Notes under the pieces: model-generated | Databases searched by the model: none | Told to the model about the DNA's origin: nothing | What the model saw: the letters and a program-made list of their open reading frames with translations, nothing else | Shown: piece by piece, positions 9,109 through 17,486 of the stretch | How the letters are laid out: the number at the start of each line of letters is the position of its first letter | How positions within the stretch are numbered: position 1 is the first letter of the stretch | Translations under genes and position numbers: made by a program | Assembly (NCBI GenBank): GCA_019057795.1 | Contig: JAHLWS010000065.1 | Coordinates: 1 to 64,000 of the forward strand | Direction of reading: 5' to 3' | Source: Promethearchaeota archaeon | GTDB lineage: Archaea > Asgardarchaeota > Lokiarchaeia > Sigyniarchaeales > SOKP01 | DNA length: 64,000 nucleotides

Positions 9109-9699
9109 TTAATTTTTCCTACATAATAATTCTCCTTTTCCAATTGGTAAAATCATAGCGTCTACACGTTTGTCAGACAATGCTTTATTTATCATAGGCT
9201 TTAATGTCTCATAGTGATTTATTGCATTGTCAGCTACCAACAATCCTCCTTGTATCAACTTTGGTATTATTAAATCATAACATTCTTCATAAATTTCTTT
9301 TTCAGCATCCAAAAAACAAAACGATACATTTTTTTCAGTTGTCAAATAATTGAGAGCATCCCCCTCAATTAATTCAATATATTTCTCCATTTTACTCTCT
9401 CGAAATGTCTCTTTAGCAATTTGTATTTTTTTCTCCAAAATTTCATAGGTTTTAATTTTAATATTCCTTTTCATGCATGCTAAAGCTATCCATAGTGTGG
9501 AATAGCCAGCACTGGTTCCGATTTCTAAGATTTGTCCTTCTGGTGCAGAAGCTGCTAAAATCGCGAGAAATTTACCAGTTTCAGCCGGTATTTGTCGCAA
9601 TCTTTCCATCCGAGGCGTTCCATTAGCTCTATCTTTAGAATCAAGACCCTCTAAATATCTCATTCTTCTTATTACGAGTTCTGGGATGTTATGAAACAT
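9109..9699 (-). CDS. Class I SAM-dependent O-methyltransferase (family 3)
   Basis: 196-residue methyltransferase similar to catechol/caffeoyl-CoA O-methyltransferases. Motif I is [18 protein letters not shown], and an acidic residue for ribose binding follows (TYEILEKK). [17 protein letters not shown] and the [11 protein letters not shown] strand complete the core, including the metal-binding D-x-E region. It methylates a hydroxyl on a small molecule that cannot be named. It diverges from endonuclease V with about 60 bp between starts. Confidence 0.85.
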   Translation of the reverse strand: MFHNIPELVIRRMRYLEGLDSKDRANGTPRMERLRQIPAETGKFLAILAASAPEGQILEIGTSAGYSTLWIALACMKRNIKIKTYEILEKKIQIAKETFRESKMEKYIELIEGDALNYLTTEKNVSFCFLDAEKEIYEECYDLIIPKLIQGGLLVADNAINHYETLKPMINKALSDKRVDAMILPIGKGELLCRKN

Positions 9700-9762
9700 T
9701 TTATTTCACTTGATTAGTATATTAATTTATAATAAATATAACGATTAATATATTGATTATCA

Positions 9763-10497
9763 ATGACGTATGAATTACTTCAAAAGGACTTTTCTTCAGA
9801 TGAAGCAGAAGCACTTCAAAAGAAATACAGTTTAATTTTTAAAAAAAAGAATCAAAAAAGTGTAATTAATACAAAAATTAAAGATATTGAATGGGTTGTA
9901 GGGGTAGATATTTCTTATTATAACAAAGAAAATGAAGAGTGGGGGGTTTCATGTGCGGTTCTCTGGAATTTGACTAATAATAAGATGGAAAATCATTGTC
10001 TCGCGGAAGGTATTATTAAATTCCCTTATAAAACCGGTTTTTTGGGTTTTAGAGAGTGTAACTTGCTTGCACAAGCTATAAACAAGCTTTCAAAAACGCC
10101 AGATATTATTATGTGTGATGGTCACGGAATTATCCATCCTAAACGATTTGGAGAGGCGGTACAGTTAGGTTTAGCTTTAGATGTCCCAACTTTTGGTGTA
10201 GCAAAAAATCCGTTTATTGGATATTCAGAGTGGAAAACATTAAAGAGAGAAAAAGGGAAAAAAGTGCCAGTCTGGGCTTATGATCCAAAAAAAGCAACTG
10301 ATTCACCTCAAGAAATAATAGGAAATGCTGTATGTTTAAACGATAGTATGAAACCTATCTTTATTAGCGTTGGGTACAAAACAATTTTAGATTTATCTAT
10401 AAAAGTTGCGTTAAAAACAACTAGAAATCATAGACAACCAGAACCTCTTTATTTAGCAGATTACTTTTCAAGGCAAAAAATAAAAGATCGTTTCTAA
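9763..10497 (+). CDS. nfi: Endonuclease V (deoxyinosine 3' endonuclease)
   Basis: 244-residue endonuclease V, which nicks DNA one base 3' of deoxyinosine and starts repair of deaminated adenine. The first catalytic Asp is in VVGVDISYY near residue 50. The core block DGHGIIHPKRFGEA, followed by LGLALDVPTFGVAKNPFIG, is diagnostic. Length is typical. A 31-bp piece of this gene recurs 860 bp upstream. The start ATG at 9763 directly follows an AT-rich promoter-like stretch, consistent with a leaderless message. Confidence 0.92.
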   Translation: MTYELLQKDFSSDEAEALQKKYSLIFKKKNQKSVINTKIKDIEWVVGVDISYYNKENEEWGVSCAVLWNLTNNKMENHCLAEGIIKFPYKTGFLGFRECNLLAQAINKLSKTPDIIMCDGHGIIHPKRFGEAVQLGLALDVPTFGVAKNPFIGYSEWKTLKREKGKKVPVWAYDPKKATDSPQEIIGNAVCLNDSMKPIFISVGYKTILDLSIKVALKTTRNHRQPEPLYLADYFSRQKIKDRF

Positions 10498-10582
10498 CTA
10501 AAACCGGTAATATTTTAGAGAAACGCTATTTTTAAAGGAAGAAAAATAATGTTAATTAAATTAATAATAATAAATTATATGG

Positions 10583-11782
10583 GTGATGTATACGAGCTTT
10601 AAAGTAAAAAATAACGTTTATTGGGTAGGTAAAGTAGATTGGGAACTCCAAAAATTCCATGGAGACGAATATTCCACGAATCGGGGCTCTACTTACAATT
10701 CCTACTTAATTAAGGAAGAAAAAATTGTACTAATTGATACTGTTTGGAAGCCCTTTTCGAAAGAATTTGTTGAGAATCTATCTAAAGAAGTTGACTTAAA
10801 TAAAATTGATTACGTTATTACAAATCATGCGGAGAGTGATCATAGTGGAGCACTTCCGGAACTCATGGAAAAAATACCAGAGACGCCAATATATTGTACT
10901 GCAAATGGCGTAAAGTCCATAAAGGGACATTATCATAAAGATTGGAATTTTCAAGTAGTAAAAACGGGGGATACGTTAGATCTAGGAAATGGTAAACAAT
11001 TAATCTTTGTAGAAATGAGGATGCTTCATTGGCCTGATAGTATGGCGTGTTATCTAACGGGAGACAACATCCTGTTCAGTAACGATGCTTTTGGTCAACA
11101 TTACGCCAGTGAATTTATGTATAACGATCTTGTTGATCAAGAGGAACTTTATGCGGAGTGCTTAAAATATTATGCTAATATTCTCACGCCTTTTAGTATG
11201 TTTGTTGATAAAAAAATCAAAGAGGTTTTAGATCTTAAAATCCCTATTGATATTATTGCAACAAGTCATGGTGTTATTTGGAGAGACAATCCAACTCAAA
11301 TCGTAGAAAAATATTTAACTTGGGCTAACGATTACCAAGAAGACCAAATTACAATATTATACGGTACAATGTGGGATGGAACAAAAAGAATGGCCGAAGC
11401 AATTACAAAAGGAATCCGTGAAATTGATAAGAAAGTTAATGTTAAATTGTATAACATAGCAAAATCCGATAAAAACGACTTAATTACAGAGATCTTTAAA
11501 TCTAGGATTATTCTTGTAGGATCACCTACTATTGGTGGAGGCGTTCTAACTGGTGTTGCCGCAATTTTGGAGATGATTAAAGAAATGCGTTTTAAAAACA
11601 AGAAAGCGGCGTCATTCGGCTGTTATGGCTGGAGTGGAGAATCAATAAAGATTATAAAGGAACATTTAGAAAAGAGCGGTTTTTCTATAATTAACGACGG
11701 TATACGCGCTATGTGGAACCCTGATGATGAAAGTATTGAAAAATGCGTAGAATTCGGTAGAGAAATAGCTAATACTAAATAA
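10583..11782 (+). CDS. fprA: Flavodiiron protein (A-type flavoprotein, FprA-like)
   Basis: 399-residue two-domain enzyme: an N-terminal metallo-beta-lactamase di-iron domain with ligands in NHAESDHSG (around residues 83-91), and a C-terminal flavodoxin domain beginning at ILYGTMWDGTKRMAE (about residue 255). Family members reduce O2 to water or NO to N2O to protect strict anaerobes, taking electrons from rubredoxin or F420H2. No rubredoxin domain is fused. The start is GTG at 10583 or ATG at 10586. It is followed by T-runs likely to end transcription. This supports an anaerobic lifestyle with oxygen detoxification. Confidence 0.9.
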   Translation: MMYTSFKVKNNVYWVGKVDWELQKFHGDEYSTNRGSTYNSYLIKEEKIVLIDTVWKPFSKEFVENLSKEVDLNKIDYVITNHAESDHSGALPELMEKIPETPIYCTANGVKSIKGHYHKDWNFQVVKTGDTLDLGNGKQLIFVEMRMLHWPDSMACYLTGDNILFSNDAFGQHYASEFMYNDLVDQEELYAECLKYYANILTPFSMFVDKKIKEVLDLKIPIDIIATSHGVIWRDNPTQIVEKYLTWANDYQEDQITILYGTMWDGTKRMAEAITKGIREIDKKVNVKLYNIAKSDKNDLITEIFKSRIILVGSPTIGGGVLTGVAAILEMIKEMRFKNKKAASFGCYGWSGESIKIIKEHLEKSGFSIINDGIRAMWNPDDESIEKCVEFGREIANTK

Positions 11783-11949
11783 TTATTTTTTTTAAAATTT
11801 TTTTTATTTCAAAATGTTAATGTATATAAGCAATTCATAATAATTATCGTAATATCTTCGTATTACCACAAGTTGTATATATGTTGTATATACAATTAAC
11901 AACTGTCCTCTAAAATAATTTTGCGTACTATGAACTTCTAAATGATTAT

Positions 11950-12450
11950 TTATTTCAGACTATTTTCATATTTTAACAAATCTAAAACTAATATGGAGAA
12001 GGTCTTTCTATCTTTAAACCATTCAAATCCTAAATTTATTTTTTCTAAATAATAAGACTTCTTATCTAGTGAAGTTTCAATTAATAAAAATCGGCAAGCG
12101 ATTAATTTACTAGCTTCAAGCGCTTTCTTAATAGCAATGGTTATCATTGTGCGTCCGATATTACTTCCCCTAAAATTTTTATCTACGCCCATTCTCCCTA
12201 ATAGTACAATTGGTATTTTATCAATTCCATAGATACGAGCATCTCCAGTATTTAATTGGGACGCCAATATAGAGAAATAAGCAACTACTCTTTTATCTTC
12301 TTCATTGTAAAAGAGATATGTATTTGAAAGTTTTCTATATTGATTTGGAATTGCCAAATTTTTTAGGAAGTAATTGATATCATCGTCTCCACAATTGAAA
12401 TTATCGATCTTGTCAGATTCATCAATTATTTTTAATAACAGTTTACTCAA
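11950..12450 (-). CDS. GNAT acetyltransferase, TacT/AtaT-like toxin candidate
   Basis: 166-residue GNAT. The N-terminus (IDNFNCGDDDINYFLKNLA) and the acetyl-CoA loop region (LGRMGVDKNFRGSNIGRTMI) closely resemble TacT-type toxins, which acetylate charged tRNAs. It reads from TTG at 12450, overlapping the TGA of the upstream small gene (TTGA), so the two are coupled like a toxin and antitoxin. Toxin activity is inferred; an ordinary GNAT is the alternative. A second GNAT at 14890 lacks these features. Confidence 0.7.
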   Translation of the reverse strand: MSKLLLKIIDESDKIDNFNCGDDDINYFLKNLAIPNQYRKLSNTYLFYNEEDKRVVAYFSILASQLNTGDARIYGIDKIPIVLLGRMGVDKNFRGSNIGRTMITIAIKKALEASKLIACRFLLIETSLDKKSYYLEKINLGFEWFKDRKTFSILVLDLLKYENSLK

Positions 12451-12701
12451 GGCTTATTTTCTCTTGCTATTTCTTCTAATGAAATAGAAAAATTATTTTT
12501 CATAAGTCTTTCATAGAACTCATTCGCTGATCTAAATGCAGCTTTAGTTTTATCGCTAATTTCTTCATTTTCCAAGATTTCTTTCAATCTGTTTATATCA
12601 TCCTCAGTTTCAATTAGATCTTCATCTAAATGAAAGAATAAGTTTTCTTTAAGTCGTTCCTTTTCTTTTTCTAACTTCTTTTTCTCATTAATAGTAGTCA
12701 T
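12447..12701 (-). CDS. Small charged protein, candidate antitoxin to the GNAT
   Basis: 84-residue, highly charged, mostly helical protein (many Glu and Lys; KKKLEKEKERLKENLFFHL near the start). It precedes and overlaps the GNAT gene. No canonical DUF1778 ribbon-helix-helix is obvious, so its DNA-binding role is uncertain, but size, charge and coupling fit an antitoxin. The gap upstream has two similar runs ending in CTATTTTTT that could be promoter or operator sequence. Confidence 0.5.
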   Translation of the reverse strand: MTTINEKKKLEKEKERLKENLFFHLDEDLIETEDDINRLKEILENEEISDKTKAAFRSANEFYERLMKNNFSISLEEIARENKP

Positions 12702-12780
12702 CGTTATTATAATACTATTTTTTACTTAAAATTATAACTATTTTTTGGATTAGAATAATTAAATGGAGAAAAGAGTTTCC

Positions 12781-12794
12781 CTTTACGGGTAAAG
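12781..12794. promoter_or_regulatory. CTTTACGGGTAAAG motif, candidate operator (copy 1)
   Basis: CTTTACGGGTAAAG is a near-perfect dyad (CTTTAC and GTAAAG) 62 bp before the CopD-like start. A 13/14 match sits before the HTH regulator gene at 13394. In this AT-rich DNA a repeated GC-containing dyad in front of a regulator and its neighbour suggests a shared operator. Confidence 0.5.
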
Positions 12795-12818
12795 TAATAA
12801 TTATATTACTTAATTATC

Positions 12819-12852
12819 CATTTTAATTAACTATACATTTTAATTAACTATA
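12819..12852. repeat. Perfect 17-bp tandem repeat before the CopD-like gene
   Basis: CATTTTAATTAACTATA occurs twice without a break, at 12819-12835 and 12836-12852, ending only three bases before the GTG start. Each unit carries the palindrome TTAATTAA. It could be a duplicated promoter element or a regulator site. Confidence 0.8.
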
Positions 12853-12855
12853 GAT

Positions 12856-13371
12856 GTGATCCTTATGGCTCCTATATCTGTTATAATTGCTCCAATATTA
12901 ATAAACTTCCTCCACAATGTATTTACTGCTTTGTGGATTGGGGGTATGTTGACGCTTGCATTTACCGTTTTACCTGCAATGAGGAAGGTTCTTGGTAAAT
13001 CCAAAGAAACTCAAGCATTGAATTCTATGATAAAGAAAAAACTTAGTGTGTTAACCTACATCAGTATAGTTGGATTGATAATTACCGGGTTACTTATGTC
13101 TAATAGAGCTGTATTATCTGGGTTATCCACGGGCTTTTTGAGCTTTGGAAATGAATACTCGACCCTTATGAGTATCAAACATTTGTTATACTTCGTGATG
13201 GTATTCTTAAGTTTGTTCCGCAGTCAGATTGTGGATAGAGTTAAGAAATTCACACCAGAACAGAAGCAGAAGCTCAATATGCTTACACTATTGCTGAATA
13301 TTCTTGCGGGATTATCGGTTCTGTTCCTCAGTTCATATGTTAGCGTACTTGCAGCGTTACCAACACCTTAA
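12856..13371 (+). CDS. CopD / DUF2269-like four-helix membrane protein
   Basis: 171-residue protein with four predicted membrane helices (about residues 8-35, 65-85, 105-125 and 142-165). His residues lie in the first helix (INFLHNVFTALWIGG) and the third (SIKHLLYFVM), as in CopD-like copper or heme-binding membrane proteins. The start is GTG at 12856 or ATG at 12865. It sits just upstream of an HTH regulator, and both carry the CTTTACGGGTAA motif, suggesting the regulator controls it. It ends in a long T-run at 13374 likely to stop transcription. The ligand is unproven. Confidence 0.6.
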   Translation: MILMAPISVIIAPILINFLHNVFTALWIGGMLTLAFTVLPAMRKVLGKSKETQALNSMIKKKLSVLTYISIVGLIITGLLMSNRAVLSGLSTGFLSFGNEYSTLMSIKHLLYFVMVFLSLFRSQIVDRVKKFTPEQKQKLNMLTLLLNILAGLSVLFLSSYVSVLAALPTP

Positions 13372-13392
13372 ATTTTTTTTTTTTATTTTTTC
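13372..13392 (+). terminator. T-rich terminator after the CopD-like gene
   Basis: A run of about 14 T followed by a second T-run directly after the stop codon. Archaeal RNA polymerase stops at such oligo-T tracts without a hairpin. Confidence 0.5.
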
Positions 13393-13393
13393 A

Positions 13394-13407
13394 CTTTACG
13401 GGTAAGG
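13394..13407. promoter_or_regulatory. CTTTACGGGTAAGG motif, candidate operator (copy 2)
   Basis: Matches the dyad at 12781 in 13 of 14 bases and lies 30 bp before the ATG of the HTH regulator, overlapping the expected promoter position. This is consistent with autoregulation. Confidence 0.5.
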
Positions 13408-13436
13408 TTTTTCTAAAAAGATAATTTTCTTTTATT

Positions 13437-14078
13437 ATGCCTCAAGATATTGTTCAAATTAGGCTTGAAATAGACATTCCTCATGATAAATGGCTATTCA
13501 AATTTAACGAAAAATATCCCGAATTAAATTTTTATATCCTATCTAAATTTCTTATAGAAGATAACGCTGGGATAACTTTATTCCAAATAAGAGGGCTATC
13601 TGTTAAACAATTTATTTCAGATTTTAAGGAACAATTAACCAAGAATTCTTCCCAAATCTTATTTGAAGGAAGTGATCTTGTAATTATGAACATTAGAGTG
13701 GTTGATCCATGGATTTTAAACACATTGATAAAAACTGAGCTTTTAATATTATATCCAATACTAGTAAAAGAAGGTAAAATAAGAATAGAAGCTATTACTA
13801 ATCGTTCTAAAGTTGATGATTTCTTAACAGAATTAGAAAAAAAAGGCATAAAAGCGTCCATAGGAAGTATAGGATACGGCTTTAAACCTACTTTACTCAC
13901 CCAAAGACAAAATGAAATATTAAATGTTGCTTATAAAAACGGATATTTTGATATTCCAAGAAAAATTTCATTAACCGAATTTGCTAATAATCTAAATATA
14001 TCTAAATCTGCTCTTTCTGAAACTTTGAGAAGAATTTTTAAAAGACTTTCTGATAATTATCTTAAATCTAACAATTGA
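13437..14078 (+). CDS. Bacterio-opsin-activator type HTH transcriptional regulator
   Basis: 213-residue regulator. The C-terminal ~55 residues (LTQRQNEILNVAYKNGYFD, then LTEFANNLNISKSALSETLRR) are a clear HTH_10 domain of the Bat family, an archaeal class with a preceding sensor-like domain of about 140 residues. The ligand is unknown. Divergence from neighbours and a shared upstream motif with the CopD-like gene suggest local regulation. The start ATG at 13437 has no Shine-Dalgarno and is probably leaderless. Confidence 0.85.
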   Translation: MPQDIVQIRLEIDIPHDKWLFKFNEKYPELNFYILSKFLIEDNAGITLFQIRGLSVKQFISDFKEQLTKNSSQILFEGSDLVIMNIRVVDPWILNTLIKTELLILYPILVKEGKIRIEAITNRSKVDDFLTELEKKGIKASIGSIGYGFKPTLLTQRQNEILNVAYKNGYFDIPRKISLTEFANNLNISKSALSETLRRIFKRLSDNYLKSNN

Positions 14079-14194
14079 ACCAAAATATAATATACAATTT
14101 TATCTTGAAGATGTTCGCTTTAAAATTTATATCCTATCAAATTTTAGACAGCTTAGTTCATTAGTAAAAAATAAAAAGTTAAGATGAAAAATAA

Positions 14195-14533
14195 ATGAAA
14201 ATAGTAGATGTTAAAGACGTTCAAATTGCTGATACGCCTCATAAAGTAGCAGTTAAAAAATTATTTAATTTTGAGCACGCAACAATCGTTCATATTGAAC
14301 TTAAACCGGGAGAGGCTCTTAAAAGGCACTTAACTCCTGTAGACGCATTTTTCTACGTTCTTGAAGGAAACGGTATTGTTGAGATTGGAAAAGAAAGAAA
14401 AGAAATTCAAAAAGATCAATTGATCTTCAGTCCTGCTAAAATATCTCATATATTGGCAAACGAATCTGACGATATATTTCGATTCTTAGTTATTAAAACT
14501 CCAACTCCTACTTCAGAAACAAAAATTCTTTAA
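14195..14533 (+). CDS. Cupin-domain protein
   Basis: 112-residue single cupin. The two motifs appear as LKPGEALKRHLTPVDAFFYVLEG, with one metal-ligand His, and DQLIFSPAKISHILANES, with a second His. Small stand-alone cupins bind a metal and a small ligand; function varies too much to assign. The start ATG at 14195 was chosen because it opens directly on the cupin strand. It is unpaired with the RHH gene downstream, 106 bp away. Confidence 0.75.
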   Translation: MKIVDVKDVQIADTPHKVAVKKLFNFEHATIVHIELKPGEALKRHLTPVDAFFYVLEGNGIVEIGKERKEIQKDQLIFSPAKISHILANESDDIFRFLVIKTPTPTSETKIL

Positions 14534-14604
14534 AGATTTATATCTTTTTTTATATCTTATCCTTAATGTAAAAATAATTTGTTTGAGCAATAAAATTAAT
14601 ATTT

Positions 14605-14624
14605 ATAATTACAGATGTAATTAT
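14605..14624. promoter_or_regulatory. Perfect 9-2-9 palindrome before the RHH regulator
   Basis: ATAATTACA-GA-TGTAATTAT is an exact inverted repeat 15 bp before the ATG of the RHH gene. RHH proteins bind such sites as dimers of dimers, so this is probably its own operator. Confidence 0.6.
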
Positions 14625-14639
14625 TAGTGATGTGAAATT

Positions 14640-14903
14640 ATGAAAACATTACAAATTAGGTTACCTGAAGGTTTGTTGAATAAAATAGATAATTTCATAG
14701 AAAAAGGTTTATTTAAGAGTAGAAGCCAATTAATAAGAGAAGCACTACAGAAGTATATTTCAGATTTTAATTATGTAGGTACTTTGCCTTATATTATAGG
14801 TCCTTTCTCGCCAGCAGAAATAGATTTACTGAAAAAGGATCCCAAAGAACCGCTTGAGATTTCTATATCCCAACAAAATAATAAATATCTTAAAAATATT
14901 TAA
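14640..14903 (+). CDS. CopG/NikR-type ribbon-helix-helix regulator
   Basis: 87-residue protein with a textbook RHH: strand LQIRLPEGLLNKIDNFI, then helix-turn-helix LFKSRSQLIREALQKYI. About 40 residues follow with no ACT/nickel domain, so it is not a full NikR. It resembles stand-alone archaeal CopG proteins and antitoxins, but no toxin gene follows; the next gene is convergent and overlaps its 3' end by 14 bp. A perfect palindrome precedes it, suggesting autoregulation. Confidence 0.8.
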   Translation: MKTLQIRLPEGLLNKIDNFIEKGLFKSRSQLIREALQKYISDFNYVGTLPYIIGPFSPAEIDLLKKDPKEPLEISISQQNNKYLKNI

Positions 14904-15372
14904 TCCACATTACCGCATCATTATTAGGATAGAACGATGGGATCTCTGAAACTTTGCGAAAACCCATATGGTTATAGAATAGTTCTCCCATATTGTTGCT
15001 TTTTTCCATAAAGAGATAAATAACTCGCAATTTATATCCAGCTTTAGAGAAATATTTTTTTACTTCATTTATTAACGATAATACTAAATCTCTTGCTATT
15101 CCTTGTCGTTTAAAATTGGAAGATGTGCCTAATCCAACTAATTCTATAACACCGTCATCCAAACCACCACGAGTATCCCATGTAATAGTTCCACGGATGT
15201 TTTTATCGCTTACGCAAATATTTGTTTTAAACCGATAAATTAAATCTTTAGCAAACTGTTGAGCGCGCTGTTGATGGTTTTCAACTTCGTCTAAATACAT
15301 CTTTACGAGTATATCCATGTCTTTTTCTGTAGCGTTTCTTATTATTTTATCCAAAAAATCACCTTCATTCAT
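14890..15372 (-). CDS. GNAT family N-acetyltransferase
   Basis: 160-residue GNAT. It has the N-terminal acceptor-binding half (IIRNATEKDMDILVKMYLDEV) and the acetyl-CoA loop (FKRQGIARDLVLSLINEV, the R-Q-G-I-A variant of Q/R-x-x-G-x-G/A). The C-terminal strands include ELFYNHMGFRKVSEIPSFY, normal for a family that acetylates small molecules or protein N-termini. It is 21 bp downstream of the vWA gene on the same strand and may share its transcript. Confidence 0.8.
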   Translation of the reverse strand: MNEGDFLDKIIRNATEKDMDILVKMYLDEVENHQQRAQQFAKDLIYRFKTNICVSDKNIRGTITWDTRGGLDDGVIELVGLGTSSNFKRQGIARDLVLSLINEVKKYFSKAGYKLRVIYLFMEKSNNMGELFYNHMGFRKVSEIPSFYPNNDAVMWIKYF

Positions 15373-15393
15373 TCAATAAATCGTTTATTTTAA

Positions 15394-16362
15394 TTAAATT
15401 TGGGACAATAGTTCAATTAATGCCCTCGGAATTTCTCTGTAATTATTTACGGCAAAAAACTTACCTTGCCCCGCTTTAGCAATTTCTCTGCACGTATCGA
15501 TGCCGCTTGCGGCATCATTTTTGGCAGGTATCCCTATTACATGTAGTTTAGGATATTTTTTCGCTAATTCGATTGGGTTATCCCCTCTATTATAGTTACC
15601 GTCACTAATTAAAATTCCAAATTTGTTTCTTGTTCTTTCTTTAATTTTATCTAATTCTTTCAATCCTTTCTCTAAACCAATATTTATATTAGTAAACCCA
15701 ACCGCCTCAGAATCCAAGATTTCGTCGATTATTGTTATAATTGGCTTTTTTTCGTCAATTTTTTTTAGAACCATTGCGGTAGAGTTGAATAAAACTATAC
15801 CATAATCTTCTTTTTCCATATTATAGGCTAAAACGGAAGTAGTGAGAGCGGCATTAAGCAAAAGTTTGCCGTACATGCTTCCACTTGTGTCAAGAATCAG
15901 AATAATTTTCCTTTTCTGTCGTTGTCTTCTTATTCCGTAGATGTCTTTATAAGTTAAGCTTTTTTTGTAAATGTTCAATGGATTGTGCTGGATAGTTTCA
16001 TCCAAGTCAAACTCTGGCATCCCAATATGATAATAAGGGACAGTTTTCTTATAATTTCCTCTAATTCCCTTACTTGTTATTTTTAAAGAAGTTTTCAATA
16101 TGCTCTGTCTGGCTAGCCTTCTAAAAATTTTTTTGTATTTTTCTGAAATTGGGCGTCTTATAAAAAAGTAGACTTCTGCCATAGAGGTTTCAGAATTTTT
16201 TGCTTTTTCTGTGAAGAACTTCACGCCTTCGTCACAATCCAAAGCGTCGGTTGAGGCGTATACATTTGACTTAAGTAAGCCTAATATTGCTTCGAGATTC
16301 TTGTATTGAATAGCTAAGTAAGTCAGTTCCTTAATTTGTTTGTAGTCTAATGTATTTGCCAA
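15394..16362 (-). CDS. von Willebrand A domain protein (MoxR partner)
   Basis: 322 residues from the TTG at 16362. The vWA domain has an intact MIDAS: ILDTSGSMYG supplies D-x-S-x-S, and LISDGNYNRGDN supplies the distal Asp. It pairs with the MoxR ATPase just upstream, the standard MoxR-vWA chaperone pair for metal insertion or complex assembly. The 5' end is uncertain. The same frame stays open about 67 codons upstream to a stop at 16564, and the stretch up to the MoxR stop (near 16506) reads like real protein (SAEDSEEIESKRLHVRL, PDGEILRFEIIRKKRKK), but it holds no ATG, GTG or TTG. A non-standard start or a sequence error is likely. Confidence 0.8.
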   Translation of the reverse strand: MANTLDYKQIKELTYLAIQYKNLEAILGLLKSNVYASTDALDCDEGVKFFTEKAKNSETSMAEVYFFIRRPISEKYKKIFRRLARQSILKTSLKITSKGIRGNYKKTVPYYHIGMPEFDLDETIQHNPLNIYKKSLTYKDIYGIRRQRQKRKIILILDTSGSMYGKLLLNAALTTSVLAYNMEKEDYGIVLFNSTAMVLKKIDEKKPIITIIDEILDSEAVGFTNINIGLEKGLKELDKIKERTRNKFGILISDGNYNRGDNPIELAKKYPKLHVIGIPAKNDAASGIDTCREIAKAGQGKFFAVNNYREIPRALIELLSQI

Positions 16363-16505
16363 ATGCTGGTAATAATCTGGTTTTTTCCTTTTTTTCCGAA
16401 TTATTTCAAATCTTAAGATCTCTCCGTCGGGAATCCTTTCAGTAAGTCTAACATGAAGTCTTTTACTCTCAATCTCCTCGGAATCCTCCGCAGAGAAATC
16501 ATCGA

Positions 16506-17378
16506 TTATTGAAAATCCATTTTGTTTAAAACTGATAGTACAATATCTGTGATAATTTCGGTTTTAGAACTGGTTACGCCATCTTCAAGGTCAATCTTGT
16601 TATACAAAGCCATGATTGCCGCTTCGACCCAATTTTTTGAACTGTTTTCATTTTCCGATTTAGAAATTAACTCTGCCAAATCAATAGCGCCTCTTATCGA
16701 ACTACCCCTGCGAATTGAAGTAATATTTCTTGAAATTTGAACTATTTGTTGTGAAATCATTGCGATTTTATCGCTACTAGGATTACTCAGATTGGCTTCT
16801 TGTTTAATAATGAGAATTTCTTCTTCAGGAGGTTGGAAATCTAGTTTTACCCAAATAAATCTATCTTTTAAAGCCTCTCCTATAACGGTCACGCCTATAT
16901 GAGCAGCAGGATTTTGTGTGGCAATGACAAAAAACTTTTTATGAGCTTTAATTGTTTTTAGTTTAGGTATTTCTATCGTGCCTTCGTCTAATGCAGTTAA
17001 AAGAGAGTTTTGAGTGCTCTCAGGCATTCTGTTGATTTCATTAATAAAAAGACAGCCCCCTTTGAGCATCGATGAAGTGAGTGGCCCATAAACGTAAGCG
17101 TCTTCTATATAACCCTTTGAAATCACCATTGGTGGATCCCAATAGCCAACTAAATTATGAGCAAGCGTTTCTTCTGAACAGTCTATTCGAGCAAAACCAA
17201 TATCGTAATAAGAAGCAATAGCTTTTGCGATCCTGGTCTTACCAACACCTACAGAACCTTCAATTATAATATTTTTTCTAACTGTTCTTGCCAGAATAAT
17301 TTTTTTTAATTCTTCAGTTCTTCCAATGATTTTGTATTTACTTTGTATCTCTTTCACAATCTCAGAAGCATTTACCAT
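16506..17378 (-). CDS. MoxR-family AAA+ ATPase
   Basis: 290-residue ATPase: Walker A GSVGVGKTRIAKAIA near residue 41, Walker B with GGCLFINEINRMPE, sensor 1 ATQNPAAH, and the C-terminal lid. MoxR proteins act with vWA proteins to remodel or activate target enzymes; the target here is unknown. The downstream vWA gene confirms the pairing. The start ATG at 17378 has AT-rich sequence upstream and diverges from the alpha/beta-hydrolase gene. Confidence 0.9.
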   Translation of the reverse strand: MVNASEIVKEIQSKYKIIGRTEELKKIILARTVRKNIIIEGSVGVGKTRIAKAIASYYDIGFARIDCSEETLAHNLVGYWDPPMVISKGYIEDAYVYGPLTSSMLKGGCLFINEINRMPESTQNSLLTALDEGTIEIPKLKTIKAHKKFFVIATQNPAAHIGVTVIGEALKDRFIWVKLDFQPPEEEILIIKQEANLSNPSSDKIAMISQQIVQISRNITSIRRGSSIRGAIDLAELISKSENENSSKNWVEAAIMALYNKIDLEDGVTSSKTEIITDIVLSVLNKMDFQ

Positions 17379-17486
17379 GAAATTATTAATATTTCATTTC
17401 TAAAAAACTAAACTTAACAAAGTAAAAGGTTTATAAAAAATAAGAAGAATTTTTTAATTAACGAAGGATTTTAACTTAAGTTAATA

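Noticed and set aside
14640-15372. RHH regulator and convergent GNAT as a toxin-antitoxin pair
   Set aside because: They lie on opposite strands with overlapping 3' ends, and the GNAT lacks the TacT-like features seen at 11950.
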